From positions 1-64,000 of the forward strand of contig NZ_JYNH01000006.1 in NCBI RefSeq assembly GCF_000960765.1: 64,000 bases of DNA. Reading direction: 5' to 3'. How positions within the stretch are numbered: the first letter of the stretch is position 1; each line of letters starts with the position of its first letter. The DNA comes from Desulfosporosinus sp. I2 (GTDB lineage Bacteria > Bacillota > Desulfitobacteriia > Desulfitobacteriales > Desulfitobacteriaceae). Under the pieces are notes generated by a model. That model saw nothing but the letters and a program-made list of their open reading frames with translations, ran no database searches and was not told where the DNA came from. Shown here one piece after another: positions 27,548 through 36,270 of this stretch. The position numbers and the translations under genes are program-made.

Positions 27548-29032
27548 ATGGAAAAAGTAGACATTTTTAGGGATATCGCTGAACGTACAGGGGGCGATAT
27601 CTACCTCGGTGTCGTCGGGCCAGTCCGAACAGGAAAGTCCACCTTTATCAAACGATTCATGGACCTCCTAGTCTTGCCCAACATCCTAGATGCATTTGAG
27701 CGGGAACGGGCCAAAGATGAACTTCCTCAAAGTGGAACAGGAAGAACTATTACGACGACGGAACCTAAGTTTATTCCATCAGAATCTGTGGAAATCGTTG
27801 TCAAAGACACAATTCACATGAATGTCCGTTTGGTCGATTGTGTAGGCTACAGTGTAGAAGGCGCTTTAGGGTACGAGGCTGAGGACGGTGAGGAGCCACG
27901 CATGATGAAAACATCCTGGAGTGACGAACCCATGTCATTCCAGGAGGCAGCAGAAATGGGCACTCGCAAAGTCATTACGGACCATGCGACGATTGGGATA
28001 GTCGTCACAACGGATGGATCTATTACAGATATTCCACGGGATGCCTATCTTGATTCCGAAGAACGTGTCATTACCGAACTCCGTCAACTGGGAAAACCAT
28101 TTGTGGTGGTCTTAAATACGACTCGTCCTTATGCAGATAACACACAGGAATTGAGTCGTGCTCTTGAAGAAAGATATGGTATACCGGTTATACCTGTAAA
28201 TTGTCTGGAAATGAGCCAAGAAGATATTACGCAAATTCTCGAAGAAGTATTGTATGAGTTCCCCGTCGCTGAGGTCAATATTGATCTTCCCAAATGGGTC
28301 GAGGAACTGGATCCCATTCATCCAGTTCGGGCCGCTTTTGAAGATACCGTACGAAAAGCGATTGACGGTGTTCGGCGTCTGAGAGATATCGACCAAGCCT
28401 TAGATGTTTTAGTCGAATGTCAATATGCACAAGATGTCCTTCTCAAAGAGATGAATTTAGGTAATGGTATTGCTAATGTAGAAATTACCGCAATCGATGG
28501 ACTCTTTAAAACTGTTCTGCAAGATTTCACAGGGATTGAAATTGAAGGAGATCATTCTTTACTTCGTTTAGTCTTAGACTATAGCAAAGGTAAAAAAGAA
28601 TGGGATAAATTGTCCGCAGCCATTGAAGAAGTCCGAGTCAACGGCTACGGCGTTGTCACTCCTCAACTGGAGGAAATGTTCCTGGAAGAACCTGAATTAG
28701 TAAAACAAGGGGGGCATTATGGAATTAAGCTCAAGGCCAGTGCTCCATCATTGCATATTATCAGGGCGGATGTTACCACGGAAATTACCCCATTAATCGG
28801 GACGGAAAGGCAAGCTGAAGAACTGGTCAAGTATATGCTGGATGAGTTTGAAAGCGATCCTAAGAAGGTCTGGGAATCCAATATTTTTGGTAAATCGTTA
28901 CATGATTTAGTTCGCGAAGGTATCCAAAATAAGCTTTACAAAATGCCGGAAAATGCGCAACATAAACTCCAAGACACCTTACAGCGGATTGTTAATGATG
29001 GTAGCGGAGGGCTAATCTGCATTATTATTTAG
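27548..29032 (+). CDS. spoIVA: Stage IV sporulation protein A (coat morphogenetic ATPase)
   Basis: A mother-cell ATPase that polymerises on the forespore surface as the base of the spore coat. The 494-aa length matches the family. The Walker A motif is GPVRTGKST (near residue 28), Walker B-like VRLVDCVGY follows, and the highly conserved C-terminus ends GGLICIII. ATG 27548 was chosen over the in-frame start at 27476 because GGGAGG lies nine bases upstream and the N-terminus MEKVDIFRDIAERTGGD is canonical. Confidence 0.97.
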   Translation: MEKVDIFRDIAERTGGDIYLGVVGPVRTGKSTFIKRFMDLLVLPNILDAFERERAKDELPQSGTGRTITTTEPKFIPSESVEIVVKDTIHMNVRLVDCVGYSVEGALGYEAEDGEEPRMMKTSWSDEPMSFQEAAEMGTRKVITDHATIGIVVTTDGSITDIPRDAYLDSEERVITELRQLGKPFVVVLNTTRPYADNTQELSRALEERYGIPVIPVNCLEMSQEDITQILEEVLYEFPVAEVNIDLPKWVEELDPIHPVRAAFEDTVRKAIDGVRRLRDIDQALDVLVECQYAQDVLLKEMNLGNGIANVEITAIDGLFKTVLQDFTGIEIEGDHSLLRLVLDYSKGKKEWDKLSAAIEEVRVNGYGVVTPQLEEMFLEEPELVKQGGHYGIKLKASAPSLHIIRADVTTEITPLIGTERQAEELVKYMLDEFESDPKKVWESNIFGKSLHDLVREGIQNKLYKMPENAQHKLQDTLQRIVNDGSGGLICIII

Positions 29033-29137
29033 CATAAGTAGACTAAGAATTTTGTCCCTAGAGTTTAGGAATAGCTCCAACTGAATTGGGTTATCAGAAT
29101 TGGAGAATTGTTTATAAACTGAAGAAAATGGGTTAAA

Positions 29138-29184
29138 AGAACGCATGGAAACGCAGTATAGAGACTGTCTCCAGCGTTCTTTTT
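29138..29184 (+). terminator. Terminator after spoIVA
   Basis: AGAACGC (29138-29144) pairs with GCGTTCT (29174-29180), extended inward by TGGA/TCCA, and is followed by TTTTT. Confidence 0.8.
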
Positions 29185-29571
29185 ATATATATAGAAATAG
29201 TTTTTAATTATAGTCATTTGTGCATATAAGTATTGTAATTTTCTGACTAATGAGATAATATAAATAAAAACATTCCAAGAATATGCATAATTGTAAGAAG
29301 TATTATTGGCTAAAAGTTAAAATCATAAAACCAAAATAGGCTATGGTAAGTGAAATATAGGCCTATTTAGTTGAAATACGTGCTTTTTTTGCTAAAAATA
29401 AAAATGTGTTAATTATTATTTTAAAAAAAATCTTTTACACTAAATTAGGTTATGCAAATACACATATATATGCATCTGTGCATAGTTAAAATTATGATTC
29501 TGTTTTCATTAAGCTGTTATGTAGTAAAGGTATGGGAAAACATTAAACCTTATTGAGAGGAGGTGAATCAA
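29185..29571 (+). promoter_or_regulatory. A+T-rich control region of the decarboxylase cluster
   Basis: Nearly 400 bases without a gene, very A+T-rich. TATGCATA palindromes or half-sites recur: 29282-29289, TATGCA at 29451-29456, ATGCATCTGTGCAT at 29470-29483, and TATGCATA again at 29873-29880 after the first gene. These may be operator sites. No -24/-12 promoter is visible. The GAGGAGGTGA ribosome-binding site lies at the end. Confidence 0.4.
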
Positions 29572-29784
29572 ATGGCAAACTTAGTTTCGCCGATGGCAGG
29601 AAATGTATGGAAGATAAATGTAGCTGTTGGAGACGTGGTTGAAATGGACGATGAAATAATAATCCTTGAAGCGTTAAAAATGGAAACCCCTATTTATGCA
29701 GTTGATGCTGGCAAAGTCGTTAAGATTGAAGTTAAACAAGGGGAAAGTGTGAGCGAAGATCAGGTATTAGTTGTAATCGAGTAA
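29572..29784 (+). CDS. gcdC: Biotin carrier protein of a Na+-pumping decarboxylase
   Basis: A 70-aa biotinyl domain: MANLVSPMAGNVWKI, then EALKMETP with the biotin-accepting lysine at K36, then the mirror-image half KVVKIEVKQGESVSEDQVL. It carries CO2 from the carboxyltransferase to the membrane decarboxylase. It has only the domain, without the long Ala/Pro linker of the Acidaminococcus gamma subunit. ATG 29572 follows GAGGAGGTGA; a GTG three codons earlier falls within that site. Its partners follow in the same direction. The symbol assumes glutaconyl-CoA specificity. Confidence 0.85.
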   Translation: MANLVSPMAGNVWKINVAVGDVVEMDDEIIILEALKMETPIYAVDAGKVVKIEVKQGESVSEDQVLVVIE

Positions 29785-29971
29785 ATTGTCCGTTCATGTT
29801 AGCCCCCTAGATTAGTTACAAAACTTCAGAAGGTGCAAAAATCCACTAGAAGTATGTCCCTTATATATGTTGTATGCATAGGTCATATGTATGTGAAGCG
29901 GAGTATGGTACCACTCCTACTTGAAGTGGGAGGCTCGCGACTGGATGAAGATGAAAAGGGGGAATTGTCCT

Positions 29972-31729
29972 TTGAATAGAAAACAAACAGCCTTACGACC
30001 TTATTTTGAAAAGATGTCGGATATCGGTAAACCTTTAAGTGACGGTGAGATTAAACGTAGTGAAGATAATATAAAAATTATTCAAGAGCAAGAGGAAATA
30101 ATTAGTAAAGCGATCGAAGAGGTTAAAAATACTGGGACTCCCTCTGATACAATAAGAAAACGAGGCCAGATGACGGTTTGGGATCGACTGGAATATTTAG
30201 TGGATGCCGGAACGTGGTGTCCGTTACATACACTTTATAACCCTAGAACGAATGAAGAAGGTTGTACAGGGGTTGTAGACGGTCTAGGGAAAATAGACGG
30301 GAAATGGGCAGCGATTATCGCCTTCGATAATAAGGTCATGGCCGGAGCTTGGATTTCTGGCCAAGCTGAGAATATTTTAAGGGTCACTGATTTGGCCAAA
30401 AGGCTTAATATTCCTCTAGTTTGGCTCACTAACTGTAGTGGAGTTAAGTTGATGGAGCAAGAAAATGTCTATGCTGATCGACGAGGAAGCGGTGCTGCCT
30501 TTTATAGGCATGCAGAGCTGAATCGGCTTGGAATTCCGATCCTAAATGGTATTTATGGTACTAACCCAGCTGGAGGAGGCTATCAAGGAATCAGTCCTAC
30601 AATCCTGATTGCCCATAAAGATGCTAATATCGCAGTCGGGGGTGCGGGGATTGTTGGAGGGATGAACCCTAAGGGCTTCTTCGATTTGGAATCGGCCCAA
30701 CAATTAATCAATGCTACCAAAGGATTCAAGGAAAAGGCACCGGGCCGTGTGGAAACTCATTTTGATGAAACTGCTTATTTTAGAGAAGTTCATGATACTG
30801 AAGTTGGCGTCTTAGACGGTATTAAAGAGTATATGAGTGGCATGCCGGCTTTTGATCCCAAAGTGTTCCGTGTAGCTGAACCAGCTCTACCAAAGTTTCC
30901 GGTTCAAGATTTAAATAGAATAATCGCTGCCAACCAAAAAAGGCCCTATGATGCTATTCAAGTATTGGCACGGCTTACGGATAATAGTGAATTTATGGAG
31001 TATAGGCCAGAGTATGGACCGGAGGTGTTTACCGGGGTCGCTAAAATTGATGGCTTCCCAGTGGGAGTGATCGGCAACAAACAGGGAATATTGCCGAAAT
31101 ATCCGGAGTATGCTCAGGGTGCCTACGTGGGCATAGGTGGTAAACATTATCGTCAGGGACTAATCAAACAATCTGAGTTTGTTACCTTATGCGGTCGAGA
31201 TAATTTACCGATCATTTGGCTACAAGATACAACGGGTATTGATGTAGGTGATATTGCGGAACAAGCCGAATTGCTCGCTCTTGGGCAGAGCTTGATTTAT
31301 TCAATCGAAAAAACAGACATCGCGATGATGTGTGTGATTTTAAGAAAAGGAACGGCTGCTGCTCATTATATTATGGGAGGTCCCCAAGCTAATGAAAACA
31401 ACGCCTTTACTCTGGGAACTCCGGTAACGGAAATTTATGTAATGCACGGGGAAACTGCTGCAGCCGCATCTTATGCTCGAAGATTGGTTAAGGAACAAGA
31501 AGCAGGTAACGATTTGGGACCCATCATAGAAAAAATGAATCAAATGGTGAAGTCATATGAAGATAAGTCAAGACCAGTGTTCTGTGCACAGCGGGGTTTT
31601 GTGGATGAGATTGTTACCCTTCCAGATTTAAGAAAATATTGTGTGGCTTTTGCAGGCGCAAATTATCAAAACCCTAAATCTATCACACCCATCCATCAGA
31701 TGATCCTACCTAGGACGATAAAGGGATAA
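29972..31729 (+). CDS. gcdA: Glutaconyl-CoA decarboxylase-type carboxyltransferase alpha subunit
   Basis: It transfers the carboxyl group from an acyl-CoA to biotin. The 585-aa length and sequence match GcdA: two crotonase-like carboxyltransferase halves, with GTNPAGGGYQGISPTILIAHKDANIAVGGAGIVGGMNPKG in the first (oxyanion glycines) and MGGPQANENNAFTLGTP in the second. TTG 29972 was chosen because AAGGGGG lies about ten bases upstream and it gives the family length. With the carrier, small subunit and beta subunit nearby, all four pump parts are present. Specificity for glutaconyl-CoA is inferred from similarity and neighbours. Confidence 0.88.
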   Translation: MNRKQTALRPYFEKMSDIGKPLSDGEIKRSEDNIKIIQEQEEIISKAIEEVKNTGTPSDTIRKRGQMTVWDRLEYLVDAGTWCPLHTLYNPRTNEEGCTGVVDGLGKIDGKWAAIIAFDNKVMAGAWISGQAENILRVTDLAKRLNIPLVWLTNCSGVKLMEQENVYADRRGSGAAFYRHAELNRLGIPILNGIYGTNPAGGGYQGISPTILIAHKDANIAVGGAGIVGGMNPKGFFDLESAQQLINATKGFKEKAPGRVETHFDETAYFREVHDTEVGVLDGIKEYMSGMPAFDPKVFRVAEPALPKFPVQDLNRIIAANQKRPYDAIQVLARLTDNSEFMEYRPEYGPEVFTGVAKIDGFPVGVIGNKQGILPKYPEYAQGAYVGIGGKHYRQGLIKQSEFVTLCGRDNLPIIWLQDTTGIDVGDIAEQAELLALGQSLIYSIEKTDIAMMCVILRKGTAAAHYIMGGPQANENNAFTLGTPVTEIYVMHGETAAAASYARRLVKEQEAGNDLGPIIEKMNQMVKSYEDKSRPVFCAQRGFVDEIVTLPDLRKYCVAFAGANYQNPKSITPIHQMILPRTIKG

Positions 31730-31832
31730 AATGTTCCAAGCGAATTTTCGAGTTTAATCAAAAAAGAAGCTACCATGGATATCCATATTAGATGAAGGCA
31801 AACAAAACTAAGACATAAAGGAGACGTTATTC

Positions 31833-32672
31833 ATGGTAAGACAACAGGATGACCATCTTATTTATCAAAAAGAGGGTTATTTAGCTAGAATCTTTCTTAA
31901 CAGACCGGAAAAGTATAATGCCTTTTCCTTACCCATGATTCGGCAATGGTCAGAAGCATTAAAAGACGCTCAAAATGATCCATCAATAAGAGTCATTGTA
32001 GTCACGGCCAAAGGTAACTCTTTTTCTGTTGGCGGTGATATAGAAGCCATGTCAGAAGGAAAGGGTTTTGTAGGGTGTGATGATCAGGGTGAGTCATGGG
32101 GGGATAAAGCCTTTGATCGAAAACAGGCTTTAACAGAGAATATTCATAAAATTGCTTTGACCTTAGACATGATGGATAAACCAGTTATTTGTGGAATTAA
32201 TGGTATGGCTATAGGGGCAGGCCTCGATATGGCTTTAATGTGCGATATTAGGGTTGCAGCAGATGACGCTCAGCTTTCTACTGGCTATATAAAAGCAGGC
32301 CTTGTGCCGGGTGATGGGGGTGCCTTCTATCTACCACGTTTGGTTGGAGTTGCAAAGGCCTTGGAAATCTTATGGACTGGGGAATTAATATCTGCTTATG
32401 ACGCAGAAAAAATGGGTATGGTCAATAAGGTTGTCCCCGCCCTAGATTTAGAAGAAGCTACCATAGAGATGGCTAGGAAAATTGCCGACTCCGCCCCAGT
32501 CTGTGTAAAAATGATTAAGAGGGCTGTTTATTCAGCTCAACGTACTAATGACTTACGCACAGCTTTAGATCTGATTTCTTCTCAAATGGCCATTGTTACC
32601 GAAATGTCCGACCACAGGGAAGGACTAGCTGCCCTTAAAGAGAAGCGTAGACCTATTTTTACTGGCCTGTAA
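31833..32672 (+). CDS. Enoyl-CoA hydratase/isomerase (crotonase) family protein
   Basis: A 279-aa crotonase-fold protein, expected to act on an enoyl-CoA such as the crotonyl-CoA left after decarboxylation. The CoA and oxyanion-hole segments are GNSFSVGGDIEAM (near 62-73) and GMAIGAGLDMALMCD (near 124-138). By alignment from memory the two catalytic glutamates of rat crotonase correspond here to Asp132 and Tyr152, while an acid is present at Asp161 in PGDGG. Hydratase activity is therefore not certain; isomerase or another reaction is possible. ATG 31833 follows AAAGGAGA. Confidence 0.82.
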   Translation: MVRQQDDHLIYQKEGYLARIFLNRPEKYNAFSLPMIRQWSEALKDAQNDPSIRVIVVTAKGNSFSVGGDIEAMSEGKGFVGCDDQGESWGDKAFDRKQALTENIHKIALTLDMMDKPVICGINGMAIGAGLDMALMCDIRVAADDAQLSTGYIKAGLVPGDGGAFYLPRLVGVAKALEILWTGELISAYDAEKMGMVNKVVPALDLEEATIEMARKIADSAPVCVKMIKRAVYSAQRTNDLRTALDLISSQMAIVTEMSDHREGLAALKEKRRPIFTGL

Positions 32673-32696
32673 ATTAATCTAGAGGGGAGATAAGAA

Positions 32697-33854
32697 ATGG
32701 ATTTCGGATTAAGCGAAGAACAAAGAATGGTTCAAGAGATGGCTCGTGATTTTGCCGAAAAGGAAATTGCTCCGTTTGTTGAAGAAGATGAAGAAAATCA
32801 TTACTACCGCCGAGAGATCCTGACTAAAATGGGTGGGCTAGGCCTGCTAGGGTGGAGCATTCCGGAAGAGTATGGCGGAAATGGTATGGGTTGGATGGAA
32901 GCCGTCGTCGCACTATATGAAATAGCTAAGGTGCATACTTCCTGGAGACTAAGCGTCAGTGGCAACGTCTGGGGACCAGCCATGACGATTAATCAATGGG
33001 GTACAGAGGAACAAAAACAAACGTATATCCCCCGTCTTGTCAGTGGGGAAGCGGTTGGTAGTTTTGCAATGACTGAAGCCAACACTGGTTCCGATGTGGG
33101 GAGTATGAAGACCTTTGCGGAAGATAAGGGTGACCACTGGTTGATGAATGGCTCGAAAATGTGGATATCAGGCGGTCATACTTGCGATATTGGGCTTGTC
33201 TATGCGGCAACGGAAAAAGGAGGAGGAACTAAGGGTTTATCCTGCTTTATCGTCGATTACAATAATACCCCGGGCATTACCAGAATTCCGATTCTTAAGA
33301 AAGTAGGCATGTGGCCTGCCCCAACGTCTGAACTTGTCTTTGAAAACGCAGTGATTCCGAAAGAAAACCTTTTAGGTCCATTTAATAAGGGTTTCCTAAT
33401 TTGTATGTGGATGTTGAATAATACACGTATGGGTTGTGCTACTGGTTCCGCTGCGCTCTCGGCAGCCTGCCTAGAGGGCTCTGTTCAGTATGCTAATGAG
33501 CGTGTCCAGTTTGGTATGCCAATTGGAAAACATCAAATGATTCAGCAGCAAATTGCGGAAATGAAACTTGAAGATGAAGCGGCTAAATATCTCGTCTATC
33601 GGGCTGCCTGGCTAAAAGACCACCAATTACCTAATCAGCAGGCGACCTCGATTGCCAAGCTATTCGGTTCTAATGCAGCGGTACATGCCGCAAATATGGC
33701 CATGAAAATCTACGGTTCCTATGGTTATTCAACCGAATATCCGTGCGGTAGATGGTTAAGAGATGCTAAGCAGTTTGAAACTCTGGAAGGGACTTCCAAC
33801 ATCCATATGCAGATTATTGCGAAAATCGAACTTGGCTATCAGCCGAATAGGTAG
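32697..33854 (+). CDS. Acyl-CoA dehydrogenase, glutaryl-CoA dehydrogenase-like
   Basis: A 385-aa FAD flavoenzyme that introduces a 2,3 double bond in an acyl-CoA. FAD and substrate motifs FAMTEANTGSDVGSM and MWISGG are clear; the catalytic base is Glu364 in LEGTSNIH. Arg84 and Ser88 (SWRLSVSG) fall where human glutaryl-CoA dehydrogenase has Arg94 and Ser98, which hold the distal carboxylate, so a dicarboxylic acyl-CoA substrate is likely. The Tyr before the catalytic Glu in that enzyme is Leu363 here. With a separate decarboxylase next door, a non-decarboxylating enzyme is the natural reading. No etfAB is present. Confidence 0.85.
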   Translation: MDFGLSEEQRMVQEMARDFAEKEIAPFVEEDEENHYYRREILTKMGGLGLLGWSIPEEYGGNGMGWMEAVVALYEIAKVHTSWRLSVSGNVWGPAMTINQWGTEEQKQTYIPRLVSGEAVGSFAMTEANTGSDVGSMKTFAEDKGDHWLMNGSKMWISGGHTCDIGLVYAATEKGGGTKGLSCFIVDYNNTPGITRIPILKKVGMWPAPTSELVFENAVIPKENLLGPFNKGFLICMWMLNNTRMGCATGSAALSAACLEGSVQYANERVQFGMPIGKHQMIQQQIAEMKLEDEAAKYLVYRAAWLKDHQLPNQQATSIAKLFGSNAAVHAANMAMKIYGSYGYSTEYPCGRWLRDAKQFETLEGTSNIHMQIIAKIELGYQPNR

Positions 33855-33934
33855 TTACTTGATGTATTTAAACACTTAGAAGTTAATGGCAAAGGGTTAT
33901 TGTTTAGCAAGTTTCTTGATGGGAGGAGAATAGT

Positions 33935-36025
33935 TTGTTGCGTGTTGGGCAAGTAATGTCACGACTTTCTGTATGTCTTCACAGTTACCACACTATAGGG
34001 GATGCACTTACTTTGATCAAAGAAAAAAAAGTAACTGGCTTGCCTATACTCAACGATCAGGGCCGTTTGCTAGGGATGGTTACCAAAGAACAGATTTTTG
34101 AGAAGGGCCTTGAACAGTTCTCAGCCGAGAATAAGGCCGTCGACTATTTGACTACCCGCTTCCTTCCTTTAAAAGAAGATGCCTTAATAGAAGAGGTTAG
34201 GGATTTACCATTTGATATATACCCCGTATTGAATAACCAAGAAGAAATTACTGGAGTGGTTACTAAATATTCCTTGATACAATCTTATCTTCAACAGGCT
34301 GAATTACGTAGTCAAGAACTCGAGGCGGTCTTTGACTCGGCCCACAATGGGATTTTAGCGATCAATAAACAAGGAATTATTACATCCCTCAATCCGGCGG
34401 CAGAAAGGCCTACGCGTTCAACTAAAGAGAAAGCGGTCGGACATTTCTTAAACGATATTATTATTCCGACAGGCCTTTTAGAGGTTGTGCGCAGCGGAAT
34501 CCCTGAATTTGGGGCAAAATTTAAAGTGGGTCGCAGATTGTATATTTCCAATCGGACACCGATTCTTAAAGATGGGGAAGTAGTAGGGGCGGTAGGAGTT
34601 TTCCAAGATGTTTCTGAGATAGAAAAGGTTTTGCAGGAATTAAGAAGTGTTAAACAACTCAATGAAGAGCTCCAAACAATCATCGCTTCCTCCTATGACG
34701 GATTAATCATTTGTGATGGTCAGGGTGAGATCCTGCGTTGCAACCCTGCTGTAGGGAGGATATTAGATGTTACATGGACGGAACTGGTGGGAAGGCCGTT
34801 CAAAGATTTCGTGGATAAGGGTATTTTTCAAAAAAATATTGTTCATTTAGTAAAAAAGCAGGATGCACTTGTCAGTCTTCTGGAAAGGCCGTTGGCTAAG
34901 CACTCGCTAGTGATCACGGGTAACCCGGTTTATAGTGAAGAAGGGGAAATTGTTAAAATTGTCATCAACATTAGGGATATGAGTGAGTTGGTATTTTTAC
35001 GAGAAGCGCTTGAAGAGAGTAAACAACTTTCTGAGAAATATCAGTCACAAATCGCTGAGATGAGGAATCATCAGGAAATAGGTGCTGAGTTAAGGTCCTG
35101 TTCCGTCATCATGAACAATGTCATGGATCTTGCGATTAGGGTTAGTCAGGTGGATTCCCCCGTAGTATTGATCGGGGAACAAGGGGTAGGTAAGGAAGAA
35201 ATCGCCAGATTGATCCACGTTCGAAGTAAACGTGGACAAGCACCTTTTTACAAATTGAATTGCGGATCACTACCCAATCAACTGTTAGAGATTGAACTAT
35301 TTGGACAAGGGATCCCTTTGGATATCGCCCATAGGGGGAAAAAGGGAATATTCGAGCTAGCGGAAAAAGGGACTGTTTACCTTGAGGATATTGGTAAGAT
35401 GTCCTTAAGTTTGCAACAACGTTTGTTGCGGATACTTCAGGATAAGATATTACAAGTTTCAGGTGGCAAGGAACCCATCTCTGTCGATATAAGAATTATT
35501 GCCAGTTCAAGCAGACCTTTGAAAGAGTTAGTGGAAAAGGGACTTTTCCATAAGGATCTCTTCTTTAGTCTCAACGTAGTACCTATCAAGGTTCCGGCCC
35601 TAAGGGAACGTAAGGAAGATCTTATTCCACTTGTTCTTTTTCATCTCGAGCAAAACAATAAACGCCATGGGCTGGACAAAGTTTTTTCTCCGGAAGCTGT
35701 TCAATTGTTTTTAAACTATTCTTGGCTTGGTAATGTTCGAGAGTTGGCAAATGTGATAGAGCGGTTGGTGGTCACCTCGAATGACAAGTTTATTTCCGCG
35801 AGGGAAGTTGACCTCGTACTTTATGAAAAGGAACAAAGCCCTCTTAGGTCGGTTACAGTGGCTGGGTTAATTCCTCTTAAAGAAGCTATCGATGATTTAG
35901 AACAACAACTTGTTACGTTAGCTATGAAACAACACGGAACCACGATTAAAGCCGCGGAGGCTTTAGGGGTTAACCAGTCTACGGTAGTTCGGAAGCTTAA
36001 GAGGTTAAAAAATAATCAGGATTGA
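33935..36025 (+). CDS. CBS-PAS-AAA+-Fis regulator lacking the GAFTGA motif
   Basis: A 696-aa regulator built as paired CBS domains (about 1-115), two PAS domains (about 125-230 and 245-350), an NtrC-type AAA+ domain (about 380-610) and a Fis-type helix-turn-helix (KAAEALGVNQSTVVRKLKRLK). The Walker A is changed to GEQGVGKEE, the Walker B reads VYLEDIG, and the GAFTGA loop that touches sigma-54 is replaced by QGIPLDIAHRG. It is therefore unlikely to open sigma-54 promoters and may act like TyrR, as a sigma-70 regulator or repressor. CBS and PAS domains suggest nucleotide and small-molecule sensing. Start TTG 33935 or 33938 after GGGAGGAG. It sits inside the cluster it presumably controls. Confidence 0.85.
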   Translation: MLRVGQVMSRLSVCLHSYHTIGDALTLIKEKKVTGLPILNDQGRLLGMVTKEQIFEKGLEQFSAENKAVDYLTTRFLPLKEDALIEEVRDLPFDIYPVLNNQEEITGVVTKYSLIQSYLQQAELRSQELEAVFDSAHNGILAINKQGIITSLNPAAERPTRSTKEKAVGHFLNDIIIPTGLLEVVRSGIPEFGAKFKVGRRLYISNRTPILKDGEVVGAVGVFQDVSEIEKVLQELRSVKQLNEELQTIIASSYDGLIICDGQGEILRCNPAVGRILDVTWTELVGRPFKDFVDKGIFQKNIVHLVKKQDALVSLLERPLAKHSLVITGNPVYSEEGEIVKIVINIRDMSELVFLREALEESKQLSEKYQSQIAEMRNHQEIGAELRSCSVIMNNVMDLAIRVSQVDSPVVLIGEQGVGKEEIARLIHVRSKRGQAPFYKLNCGSLPNQLLEIELFGQGIPLDIAHRGKKGIFELAEKGTVYLEDIGKMSLSLQQRLLRILQDKILQVSGGKEPISVDIRIIASSSRPLKELVEKGLFHKDLFFSLNVVPIKVPALRERKEDLIPLVLFHLEQNNKRHGLDKVFSPEAVQLFLNYSWLGNVRELANVIERLVVTSNDKFISAREVDLVLYEKEQSPLRSVTVAGLIPLKEAIDDLEQQLVTLAMKQHGTTIKAAEALGVNQSTVVRKLKRLKNNQD

Positions 36026-36089
36026 AAGCACTAAGTACTAGCAGCATAAATATTTCCTGAACAAGAAATAAAGAAAGGATGGATTAGTG

Positions 36090-36236
36090 ATGATTGATTG
36101 GAATTTAGCGCTCCAGATTTTTATAAGTGGCGTTAGTATTGTAATGCTTGTCATGTTCATGCTACAAATTACAGTCAGTGTTAGTTCAATTGTGGTTAGA
36201 TATTTCGAACGACATCTAGAAAAAGCTAAAGAATAG
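36090..36236 (+). CDS. gcdD: Small membrane (delta/OadG-like) subunit of the decarboxylase
   Basis: A 48-aa ORF: a short N-terminus MIDWNLALQIFISG, one membrane helix (SIVMLVMFMLQITVSVSSIVV) and a charged tail RYFERHLEKAKE. Small single-span subunits of this shape (OadG, GcdD, MmdD) hold the carboxyltransferase to the membrane subunit. Its place directly before the beta subunit (34-base gap) and the AAAGGA site ten bases upstream support it as real. A GTG at 36087 is an equally possible start. Sequence identity is too short to name it by itself; context carries the call. Confidence 0.7.
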   Translation: MIDWNLALQIFISGVSIVMLVMFMLQITVSVSSIVVRYFERHLEKAKE

Positions 36237-36270
36237 GTTAGATATATTAGAAAGAAGGAGAAATTTATAT

